Assembly (NCBI GenBank): GCA_023105745.1
Contig: JALGQZ010000015.1
Span: 16,900,499-16,964,498 of the forward strand
Source: Austropuccinia psidii
Taxonomy: Eukaryota; Basidiomycota; Pucciniomycetes; Pucciniales; Sphaerophragmiaceae
Length of the DNA stretch: 64,000 nt
Direction of reading: 5' to 3'
Shown one piece after another: positions 21,673-32,416 of the stretch. Made by a program: the position numbers and the translations under genes. The notes beneath the pieces were generated by a model that ran no database searches, was not told the origin of the DNA, and worked only from the letters and a program-made list of their open reading frames with translations. The first letter of the stretch is position 1. Every line of letters begins with the position of its first letter.

Positions 21673-24490
21673 ATGGAGCTTTGCAACTGCAGCAAATGTG
21701 ACTCACAAACATTAAATCATCCCAACGGTCCATTAAATGGATGCTATATCTCCCCAAGAAACAAAAGAAAGCATCAGGCCAATGATCAACTTCAGCTACA
21801 GGCTCATCCCTTTGGTTTGGGTGGTTCCCAAGATCAAACAAGCGATGATTTGGCATCCTCTCAAACATCTGAAAGATTGAGTAGTGAAGAATCATCAGTC
21901 TTTGGAAAAGATCTTCCAGGTTAGTGAACTGCATTGCTCACAGAATTTCGAATTATTGACTAAAAGGAATGTTTTTGGAAGTCCTTGTAGCGATATTGAT
22001 TTGCTGGCTTCATTTTTTTTGTGCATTGAGCATGGGAAGCTGCAAAATTGTTTATAAATTTTGCCTGGAAATCTTGTTGATGGTACAAAATGCAGATGTT
22101 TCTCAACTAAAACAAACAAAGGACCTACAAACAATGAAAAAAGACCTTTTGATCTCCCCTCAAATCAAGTCATCTGTCTGCTGCTCCATGTGTTATTCAC
22201 TGTATGAAGGAAAAAACATTCCAATGAGGTGCACATATCAGCTTATTAGGAATCAAGTCTGCAACAATGACCTTTTCAATTCCACAAAAACATTCAATGC
22301 TATATGTGATAAAGGAATTGGACTACGCCTGCAATCCAATGTCAGCTACAATGAAATTGGTGTAATCACCACACCAAAAATAATATATTACTCACACAAC
22401 ATTGCAACTTGGATTCAATGGCTGTTAAGCCTGAAAGGGATTGAAGAAGAGATCAAGGATTGGCAAAATGAACTTACAAACTGCCTCCATACTTGTGACA
22501 TCCAACAAAGCATGGTCTGGAAAACGCTTGAATGGTCTGAATTGAGTACAAAGAGCCCAAATTCTCTCTGCCTCGCGTTCTATTTTTTTATTGATTGGTT
22601 TAATCCTCAAGGCAACAAGCTGGCTGAAAATAAGGAAAGGTGGGATGCTTAGTGTTAAGCTGTCTCAATCTCCCACCAAAGTACCGCAACAAGCCGGCAT
22701 TCACCTTAATATATTCCATCATCCCTGGACCTAATTCACCAGATGTTGTAACCATTTCAAATGTGCTCAAACCTCTTGTTGACGAGCTGCTACTTCTTTG
22801 GGATGGAAACAAAGTCCTTAAATCATTGCATCCAGAAGGTCGTTTTGTTTTTACTCAGCTATTACCACTGTTGGTGACCGTGTTGTGATTCACAAAATGG
22901 TTGGCTTTGGGAGTCATTCAGCGCAACAACTTTGTGCTTGGTGCAAGGCATAAGCAAGTGAGCTTCATCAAATGAAGGTGGGTATCAGGCGTCATGGATT
23001 TGAAATCCATGAAGCAGCAAGGAAATGGAAGGATGCTCATACATTGAAAGCACAAGAAGCTATCCAAAAGCAGACAGGAATCCATTGGTCGGAACTGAAT
23101 CGCCTTCCATATTGCATACCTTACATGCATATTGCCCATGGGGTGATGCATAATTGGCTTGAGGGGATCCTTGCAGTGCATTTTCGGTACCAATGGGGCT
23201 TTCAAGATGACACTCAAGAAAGGAAAAGAATGAATAAAGAAGGAAAAACAAATGTGAAAAGGCCACGATTAATGGGCAACAAAGAGGCATTCAAGAGGGC
23301 ACCAAGTGAGACGACTACATCTGCATAAGAAAATGTGAGATTGGAGGGAGGAGTTGCAGGAGGGTTTTTTACAAAGGAAAAAATGATTCAATTTTGGGGA
23401 CTGATGAAAGAGATGATTATGAAATCAGGTTCAACAAAATTGCCATTGAATTTCGGAGAAGCAAAGCATGGGCACCTCAAAGCAGCACAATGGCTCATCT
23501 TATTCACATTGGTGATTCCAATCATCATACCAGAAATTTTTATCAACAATTCAATGATTGATATGAAATCAAAGCAAGGTAAATTTTTGCAAAATACAGG
23601 GTATTTAGTTCAATGCACAAGGATTGTGTGTGCTAAAATGATTCAGGAAGGCCATGCTGGCCATTTTTATCATGCTTATAATCGGTACACAGATTCATCA
23701 AAGGATTTGTTCAATAACCCAAAAATAAAACCTAATCACCATTATGCCCTCAACATACCCAAACATATCAAGTTGTGGGGGCCATTGATGGGGGTGGCTG
23801 AATTTGCAGGGAAAAGGACCATTGGTCTGTTACAAAGCATTAAAACGAATAATAAGATTGGTGAGTTAGTAATAAATGCATAATTGAACTGGAATAAAGA
23901 TCTTCATATTTGGTTGTTTTCTTTTTGGGGTTTCATAGATGAAATACATGGCACCATAATGAAGAAAACATGAGAGAGTCAAATGTTAATGGCTGGACAG
24001 CCAAAAGTGTCATCTATATTAGACCCAGTAAAGCACAAAGAATGGGGAATTGGGAAGAGAGGCATTGAGGTCTCCAAAGTAGTATATAAGTCAATGTTAC
24101 AGCTGCTCAGAAGAAAGGGTGAGAACGTGGGGGACTTAAAAAAAATACCACACCCAACAGGTACATGGACATTAAGTTGTCATGCACAAACCGTGTGTAC
24201 CATTAAGCTCAAACCGGATGGTGACAATGTCTCAGTGAAGGCGCCAAATAATGTTGTGGTTTATAAACACAATAAAATACTTTTCAATATCGCATGATAA
24301 AAGACATTTTCAATTTTTATGGGCCCAATCACCAACCAGTAACTCGTATACTCTTACAAATGATCACCAATTTATACCCACAAACAAAGTATCTTCCAGG
24401 GACAATAGGCAATTTCCTCCACTTATATGGCATTGTTGTTGGATCCATTGAGGAGTTTCAAACAATCATGATCCTTCCCACTTATTTTGT
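21673..24490 (+). pseudogene. Plavaka/Tnp2-type transposase, decayed
   Basis: ATG at 21673 opens a Cys-rich start (CNCSKC) and a Ser-rich linker, with a donor CAG|GTTAGT near 21919. The 22000-22652 exon has a CxxC pair, a DI..S.VWKTL segment and FFIDWFNPQGNKLAE. A frame change near 22650 leads to CLNLPPKYRNKP, IIPGPNSPD and PLVDELLLL. Another near 22870 leads to GDRVVIHKMVGFGSHSAQQL and CAWC, then a TAA. Then follow HWSELNRLPY and GVMHNWLEGIL (23080-23175). The 23335-23883 part has LPLNFGEAKHGHLKAAQW, KPNHHYALNIPKHIK, GPLMGVAEFAGKRTIG and a C-terminal tail to about 24490. These blocks are typical of basidiomycete Plavaka/CACTA transposases. In EFAGKR the family usually has EFAGER, so a conserved Glu is changed. 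At least three frame or stop defects make it a pseudogene. Confidence 0.8.
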
Positions 24491-24944
24491 CTCACTATAT
24501 GCATATTGCTATTCTACCAACCAATTGTCTTCACTAGCCCCCAAAAGTCCTTTCCTTTCCCCTCACAATCAATTAATTCCATTCTAACCTCTTTTTGAAT
24601 GTCCTTTTCAAATACTTTCCGATCAGGCTTGTTCTAATTACAATGATTTGATTCAGTTTCCCTTTATGAATTTGCACTCTTTGTAATTTTTATTTTCCTT
24701 TCCTTGTATTTAATAACCCATTGTTCTCAAAATCACATATTGCACAATGAAAACTTTCTTTTTGCATTTCCAGCGTCCCAATGTCCTCAAAAACCCACTT
24801 ATCCAATCAAAAAGAAAACAAAAACGATTCAGACAATATTATTATGAGAATCATGTACAATTTATATGTAAGTTTTCCACAAACAATAGCACCCCTGATC
24901 CATCTCAACATGATCAATCCCAAATTCTCAAATGATCCCAATGT
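24491..24944. other. Spacer between the convergent transposon genes
   Basis: About 450 bp separating the transposase 3' end from the companion gene 3' end. T- and C-rich, with open fragments but nothing recognised. It presumably holds the terminators of both genes. Confidence 0.4.
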
Positions 24945-26523
24945 TCACAATTCACCCTCCTCTACTCCTTCCATCTTTTCTTGCTCATTGCTCTCATCAG
25001 ATTCATTTTCAGATACCTCCTCTGTTGCCTCTTCATCTTCCTCATCGTTCTCATAAGAGTACTCCCCGGGTTCATAATACCATCCATCTTCAGCCTCTCA
25101 ATCATCTGGACTTGATGCTTTCAAGTCAATAATTTCCTCACCATCTTCCACCTCTTCGTTCACACTCCCTTCTTCAAGTACATATGCCTTAGTGACTTCA
25201 TTCCTGTATTTTTTGTTAAACGCCTTATCTGAAAGTGACTCATCAGGGTGTTTCTTGGTATTGAGTTCCTCCTCAGAATTCAGGAGGAAAGAAACATTCT
25301 TGATGTCCACTATCATTCTTTTTTCCATGTTGGTCAGCCCCTCAAACCATTTCAGACTGTAGAAGGCTGCAGGTAATCCCTTTGGTGATTTGCAATTTTC
25401 TGATTGAATCAGTTTTTTTGGAAGAACACAAACTCTCATTTGACTAGAAAGGCCCATATTCCTTTGATATTTGGCCATTGCTTGATCCAACCTCCAAAAG
25501 AAAATGTTAGCCTTCCTTGATCTGTATCTTAACGTATGTATCACATAGATTTCCAGTTTCTGTTCATCTGCCTCATCATCACTATGGGCGGAATTTTCCT
25601 CAATAATTTTGCGGTACCTTTGAGGAATATTTTGCAAAATCACAAAGTCAAGCCTTGCATCTCAGAGCTTCAAAGATATCATACCAAATCATTCCTTTCT
25701 TGGGAAAAGGAAAAGAAAAATATTCAACTTACCCAGGCCCAATTCTTATTTGAGGAATCTTTTGAGGCTTGTGCTTTGTAGTGACCAGGATTCTTCATTT
25801 CTTTCTCCCAAACTTCTTTCATGCGGTAGTGCACATAGTGATCATAAGCCTTCTGTAAAAGGCCAGTTCTAGTAATAAAACTGAAGTTCATGTTGTAGTT
25901 GTTGTATGCTCCTCCCACAGCAAGTTGCTGAAATGTTGAAATTGCTGCAATCCGACATGAAACATTGTAAATATCATCATGGTTCTGTGCAAGATTGGGA
26001 GCCCAATGAGAAAAGCCTAATCAACCAAGTACAACTTGAATTTAATCAATATAGATTTGACTGAGCTTGTGAATCCCTTGGGCTGGTTTGACTGGCTGAA
26101 GTTTCTGTCTTGCAAATTCTTGAATGTCATCTTCATCTGCAAGGTTGACACCACCACAATCTTGAACTATTTCATCAAGTTGGTTTATGTTTGAGAACCT
26201 ACAATAAAATTTTGCAAGTGCATTTTGGGTAGGTGGGACAGGAATGGAGCCCTTTTCTTTTAAATTCCAGAGAGCTTTGATGTGGATATGAAATGTATCC
26301 TACAAAAAGGAACCAAAGATGATAAATTGATGGGTTTGATGAAAGTTTCTTACTTATCACATACCTTGACACCCTTGAAATTGGGTGGAAAATCCATTTC
26401 CTGCATTTGTAATGGGTTGTGTTTGGGGGTTTTATTTGCGAGTGTGTTAGGTACTTTGGGTGATTGCTTGGGGTGCAATGAGGGAAGCCTTTTGGGGGAG
26501 TCTAACCCACCAGGAGCAGCCAT
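24945..26523 (-). pseudogene. Companion gene of the Plavaka-like transposon, unknown function
   Basis: Starts with ATG at 26523 (MAAPGGLDSPKRLPS). Exon 1 ends at 26365 with donor GTATGT. The intron ends TTGTAG and exon 2 starts at 26299. Exon 2 runs to 25733, where donor GTAAGT follows NKNWAW. The next exon covers about 25660-24945; its exact acceptor is uncertain. The mid part includes NYNMNFSFITRTGLLQKAYDH split over two lines of sequence and the end is very acidic (Glu/Asp-rich, 25140-24945). In-frame TAA and TGA codons occur at about 26042 and 26021, and a TGA at 25097. No domain is recognised. A two-gene, convergent layout inside one set of inverted repeats implies a role in transposition, but what it does is not known to me. 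Confidence 0.6.
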
Positions 26524-26540
26524 GATAAATAGGGTTCACC

Positions 26541-28636
26541 ATCTTCATGAGGATGAGTATGATACAGTGAGTGGTAGGAGTTTGTCTAATGTATTGGGAT
26601 TAGGTGTGAGCCTAAAAAAATTTGAATTATGCATAACTCATAAGTCATGCATATATCCAAAATTCATCATTTTCAATATCAGAAAATATGAATAACTTTT
26701 TATTGAGTAAGTAAATCCATGGATTTAAGGCCAGATTTGGATTCTACACTAAAATTCACCTAGGGTAGCTCTATAGAGTGAATAAGCTCAAATTAACTCT
26801 TTGAGGTGGTAAAATGGAAAATACTTCAAGAACCACATCATCAATACCACATAAAATATCCGTGAAAATTTTTGTTTTTCTTAATTTCACACCAAAATAA
26901 TGGGAATGTGAGAAATCCTATGTTACATATACACTAAGAATAGTGTTTTGCATGTTTTGAGCACTTAATATCATGGTATTCTTACATGGACTTTTGGTAC
27001 ACCCATAGCGGATATCTCACTTCAAGCTTAAATTTCTATTTTGACGTGAAAAATAAGCAAGGGGGACAAAAGACATCAAAGAGAGCCAGGGTACCCAACT
27101 TCTGAGGCCTCAGAGGCGTGGACAGCTCCAAAGCTTGGATCAATGGCTGATCTTGGCCTAATTGGTAAACTAAAACCTTTTGGGAACTTGGTTACCGTGT
27201 TACAACTACAGTAAAACTTAAGAAAATAGCAAATAACCTGCTATTTTGACGTGCCAAGGAGGTAAAAAGCTACTTAGACTCCTGTAACCATGTCAATTCT
27301 TAATGATTTTCCATGGATAAACCCCAAAAGAGTAATTCAAACCCTTTTTGGACTTTTATCCATTTATTTACCTCATAGCAACCAGTGAAACACTGATATT
27401 TGCAATTCTATGTAGAAATGAGGTAAAAACTTCAAAAATTCATTAAAAATACAATTCTTAATGTATCTTTCTGAAACGTTCAGGACTAATAAAGAACTGT
27501 ATTATCTATGGTACAACCAAAAAGAATTACGGTTTTACTAGTAAAATTACAAGTTTTACTTACAGTCCATTTTTGACTATTCTACGTGAAACACTGAATC
27601 TTCAAAAATTCACAGTAATTACAACCTGTGATGAAATTGGCAATAACATTGATAACTTTGAGAAATCAATGATTTTTTTGGAATAAAAGAAGATTTACGG
27701 ATGTTACTCCTTTTATTCTTAACCATATTGGGGTTGGTAGTCACGTAAAAGCATCAATTAAGTAATTATGATAATCTTACATGACAATAGATGATGAAAT
27801 CAATAATCCAAAAAGGTTTATTGTTTTCTCACTCACTGGTTTTTCATTTTGCTCCATAGCACGCCTCTTTGAGCTGTTGTTGACTTAAAAGAGGCCTCCT
27901 CTTGCTGTTCTTTCCAAATCATCATCTTATTATTCATTTAAACCATTATTACCAACAAGTAAGTATTAGTCAAGCTATTCTTAAGTGTTTTAAATCTTTC
28001 AAAATCAATCAGAAAGACGTGAAATCATAGAATCCAACTATATATATTGTTTTAATACTGTTATAAATACATTTTGATCCTTTAAATCCACAATTCTACG
28101 TCAAATATCTCTATCTTATCTTTCAAAAAGCTCTTTGGAATATTAGTGAGTGATTTATTCATAATTCTTAAAGTTTTTCTCTAAAATTAGTTTTCTTCAA
28201 GAATTACCATTATAATTATTCTTGAAAAGATAATTATATATTAAAATAATTTTATTATCTTAATAAAAGAAGTTTTATTATTAAGATCTTCTTGTAATAA
28301 ATTCTTGTAGACAATTACTTGCTCACTGTTAAAATCACTAGTAATGTTTAACATGTGAAAGAAATAATTTCATAATTATTTAATTGTGGTTATAATAATA
28401 TTTATTATTATATTTCATAATAACAGACATAGTACTGTTGATTAATAGTAATATTATAATAAGCTTCATAGTCACATCTTACATTAGGAGTAGGTGTTGT
28501 AGCGGTTGGGAATGTTCAGGGACTTGTTGGCAGAGCTACAGCTGTCTTTGCAGCTGTCGCAGCACTTCCCATGGGTGGCGCGCATGTAACAACAGGGTGT
28601 CATTGCATATGCAATGACACTCTTTTGTGTACTGTG
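26541..28636 (-). repeat. Right terminal inverted repeat, split by a solo LTR
   Basis: 26541-26604 and 28489-28636 together match the left repeat in inverted orientation (about 212 bp). The outer part holds a perfect 24-bp palindrome at 28597-28620 (GTGTCATTGCAT then its complement). The repeat is interrupted by the solo LTR at 26605-28483, flanked by TTAGG on both sides. Confidence 0.85.
26605..28483 (+). repeat. Solo LTR of the element A family
   Basis: Begins TGTGAGCC and ends ATCTTACA. It matches the 3' LTR of element A (5879-7798) along its length except for about 50 bp missing just after its start. TTAGG precedes it (26600-26604) and follows it (28484-28488), a 5-bp target duplication. 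With no internal region, it is what remains after recombination between two LTRs. Its position shows it arrived after the DNA transposon. Confidence 0.93.
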
Positions 28637-29279
28637 TTGTCAACTGAGACAGAAAGGTTTTCTTTTTCTTTTTTAGTCAGGAATTGTAACTGTGTCTGTA
28701 GCAATAACTTCCTTTAACATTTCTATTCATCTTCAAAATATTGGATATGTTGAATTCTATTTTTATTTATTTTTCTGGTAAGCTTGAAACCTATACTAAT
28801 TGTATGGAATACCACACTGTCATTGCTGATGTCCATGGGAGATTGGGAAACCAGGTTTTATTAATGCACCAGCCTTCTAAGACCAACAAGGCTGGATGTC
28901 TGTATTGAACTTTACAGGCATTTTTTAAAAAGCATTGGCCATAACGTGCCCAATTTTTAAACATTTTATGTAGTTTTTTGTGGCTGTCCATTGCAATTGT
29001 GCAATATAATTGCCACATCTACTTGTGGCTTCTGCATTTATATTCAAAATTTTGTCAAAATTTATGTTTTTCTGTATTTTGACAAAATTTGTGTTTGGGT
29101 TCTCAGTTCCATGGTTTTATGTGCAAATAAGATTTAAGGATGGTTTGTGTGAAAAATGGAATAATTCACATTAATATTAAATACAAAGAAGTTGTGTATG
29201 TTTGGCTGACTGAAACTTATGTCATGTGCTTATGTCTGATGTGAAGGGAATGATTGTAGATAATATTTAAAACAAAGAT
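28637..29279. other. Non-coding interval to the right of the DNA transposon
   Basis: AT-rich, with a local inverted pair TTTTGTCAAAATTT (29051) and TTTTGACAAAATTT (29077) that could form a hairpin. A minus-strand open stretch at 28791-29018 has no recognisable features. I see no gene. Confidence 0.4.
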
Positions 29280-32110
29280 TTGATTGTTTTCCCTGCTCAT
29301 GGACTGACCAAAACATATGTCAGAGAAATGAAAATTTGGTGGAAAGTCATGGATTCAAAGTGTGTGACCTACTCATGTCCTTGGGTCAGTTTTGAGAATG
29401 TGACACCAGGTGAGGCCTTTGTGAAAGAATTACATCATTAAAATTGTGTTTGGGTCCATGGCAGCACAATATGAATGGTAATATGGTGTCTACCTATTTG
29501 GGGAAATCATTTGGAAGGGGCTGGTCCAATGTGCCATTTGTCATTATTTGATGATGTCCTTGGCCCATTATTCAAGATGGAATATTGGAGGAGGTCATGC
29601 AACAAAGAATGACATCATTATATGTGTGTATTATTTCATGGTGGCACAGGATACATTGTGCTATATAGGGTCTCTCTGTTTAGTGACATCATTTGGAATG
29701 ATGCCCTTTCTCATCACATGATTATGCGCTTTTGTAAGGTTTGTCTATGAAACTCTTGATAATAGTAACAATATCAAGAGTACTATGACTGTCCTCAGTA
29801 GAAAAATATAATATAATGAAATATTATAACCACAAATTTAAATATGATTATTAAAAATAATTATATAAAAAAATAAATTTAATTATTATTATAATATATA
29901 ATAATAAAAAAAATAATAATTATAATAAATTATAATTATTCTATTATTGTTATAGTCACTGACAGTTATAACAATAAGAAGTGTAAAGCTCTTAATGAGA
30001 CAATTACACGTGGAAAATAAGAATATTAACCACTTATAAATAATATAAATATTATTTATAAAAAGAATTAATCACACACTGTGCAGAAATAATTCTTTAT
30101 AGAATAAAATTCTATATAAAAAAACTAATAATAGATAAAAAAAAAATATAGAACTTTAAAGAAAACTTACTTATAATATTTATTTAATACAACAAGTTAT
30201 AAAACAACAGTTATTATATTAAATAATGATTATAAGTTAAAAACACGCCAAAAATCAATAAAATCAAAGATAAAACAACTTTTTATACTAAAATTTATGA
30301 TTAAAGGGTTTTTGAGAGGAATTTGTGGATTTTAAAAGATATTTAAGATGATAATTTTATATAATAAAAGTTATTATAGATGATTACAACAATAATCTGA
30401 ATTCTATGACTTCAATTCTTTAATTTAAAGAATAAAAATAACTTAAGAATTACTTTTAATAATAAGATTTTATATTTAATAAAACTTTACCTGTTTAAAT
30501 GTCTAATATGATTGGATTGATTATGAATTATGGACAAAAACAGTGATGAAAAGACTCTTTTTATGTCTACAGAGCAGCTCTCATGATTCATAATGGATGT
30601 AGAGGGCGTGCTCAGGTCAAAACTGAAAAACCATGCTTAAAAATTAAGTTCTTAACTTAAGGCAACTTATTTTTACTTCCAATTTAAAGTTACCAGTGTT
30701 ATTCTTAACTCCAAGTAACTTTAATCCTCATTTAGTTTAATTATTTTGAGTTTTAATATAAAATAAGTTTATTTATATTAAAGTTCATAACATGAACAAC
30801 ATAAAATCAGAGTTTCAAGCAGAAATCTCTTAAACTGAATTTTTAATTAATTTTTAAAGAAATCATAATTTTCTTTAAGCTTAATTAAAAAAGTAATTTT
30901 CCAGGCTAATTACCCAGGAAACTTATTAATAAAAGATACTTAAAATTTAATTTATATATTGATAATATTAAATTCTAAGCTGTGTGAAATTTTCAAGCAA
31001 ATCCATTAAGATTTGGATTTTTAATGAATTTTTGAAGTTATTACTATTTTTCCACGTAAAATAGCAATACACACAAAACCTTAAGTTTTGATAAGGTTTT
31101 GATGATTGAAACCTTAAAGTTTTAAGCTTATTTAAGCTTTTTAAGCTTGATTAAGCTTTGACAGTTCTTAAAACCTTGATTCCAAGCCTGCTTATTGGGA
31201 TTTACCCTCTTGGCAGCTTGAAATTCCTGTCCAATTTAGGATAAAACCAGTTTAAACCTTAAGGTTGGATCAAAGTCTAATCTTAAAGTTTAAATAAGGT
31301 TGAAAATCCTCCAATACAGGTGGACAACCTTAATTGAATCATTGCAGATCCAAAAAGTTGGGTACCCCAGCTCTATTTGGTCTTTTTCCTTTGTCCCACC
31401 TTTCTGCGTGGATTTTGCCCTTTTATTTATTTAAAGCCATACTATGGCCTTAAACCCTTTTAAATTGAGCTCACGCAGGATTTACATTCTGTATGGCAAA
31501 TCCTTAGCCAATTCAGTAAATATACACCACACCTTAATTTTAACTAAAATTTTGGTAAAGTTGCATAAACCTTATGTAACTTTAAATTTAAGCTTAATTA
31601 AGCTTAAATTTAACAATTTTTAAAAAATGTTAAAAAAGTTACATTGGTACTGTGAGATTCTTAAATCTTCCAATAACATAAAAAATAAGTGGTTTTGGGT
31701 ATAACACCCTATGGGTGTACCCTAGGTTATTTTTGGTGTAGAATCCAAAAATGACATAATAATTATAACTTTGTTTATCCAAAAAAAAGTTATACTTATT
31801 TTTTATTATTTTTTATTTTAAATTCAATTAAAAAGTCTGTTTAAGACAAATTTAACTGTTTATAAAATCATTTGTGGCCTTATGGGTATGTTGAACATAC
31901 CTCACAGGCTCACAGCTTTGGAAAATTTTCAAGATGGAACGGTGGGTGAGGCTTTTGGGAAAGTGTAAGTCATTAAATCTGCTCATGGTTCCATGGTTGC
32001 ACAAAACAAATTGTCACATGGGGTCATCCCCATTTGGTGAAATCATATGGAAGGAAGTGTTTGACTGTGCGATTTTTGGGTTATAACCTCCTCATGAGAT
32101 TTTGGGATCA
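29280..32110. repeat. Degenerate tandem repeat of about 180 bp, split by a solo LTR
   Basis: Related units can be followed at about 29390-29565, 29570-29732 and 31915-32110, with a more doubtful one at 29280-29390. Shared marks in each unit are TTCAAGATGGAA or similar, a TCATTAAA/TCATTATA segment, CCATGG..GCACA, GGGTC..CC.TTTGG, and GAAATCAT.TGGAA. The LTR at 29733-31914 lies between the second and third clear units. No coding role is seen. Confidence 0.5.
29733..31914 (-). repeat. Solo LTR of the element B family (2182 bp), minus orientation
   Basis: In inverse orientation this begins TGTGAGCCTGTGAGG (at 31914) and ends AAACCTTACA (at 29733). It has exactly the length of the two LTRs of element B and is nearly identical to them. 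GCTTT stands on both sides (29728-29732 and 31915-31919), a 5-bp target duplication. At positions where the two element B LTRs differ it sometimes agrees with one and sometimes with the other, so it derives from a sister copy. Confidence 0.96.
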
Positions 32111-32416
32111 CTGAGGTTACTGTAACAATAATGACTTGGAAGATTGGTGATCTTGGTGGCTATGGTAGCTTGTCAGAATGTAGATGTGGGTTTGGCTTGA
32201 TCCTGTTTGAAGGTCAGACTAAGGATGGTGGGCCCTGAGCCCTGAGCCCTTTCAAAAAAGCAGGGATATGGGGGATTTGTTTCAGAATAAAAGGTGGCTT
32301 ACCTCTAGAATTTTAAATTCACCCCTCATTCCTCATACACTCATCAATTATTCATTTAATGAATCAAAAAAATCACTTTACTCCATCAATTTTTTATCAT
32401 CATCTCTCCAAACATA

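Larger units (their letters stand above)
21349..28636 (+). mobile_element. Plavaka/CACTA-like DNA transposon with long TIRs
   Basis: Both ends carry matching inverted repeats. The left end starts CACAGCGCACAAAAGAGTGT at 21349. The right end, read inward on the minus strand from 28636, starts CACAGTACACAAAAGAGTGT. TTG stands immediately outside each end (21346-21348 and 28637-28639), a 3-bp target duplication as made by the CACTA superfamily. Inside are a plus-strand transposase relic and a minus-strand companion gene, arranged convergently. After removing the solo LTR (26605-28483) and one of its duplicated 5-bp sites, the element is about 5.4 kb. Both genes contain stops, so this copy is not autonomous. 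Confidence 0.85.

Noticed and set aside
24781..25056. Plus-strand Ser-rich open frame
   Set aside because: Antisense of the Glu/Asp-rich tail of the companion gene on the minus strand.
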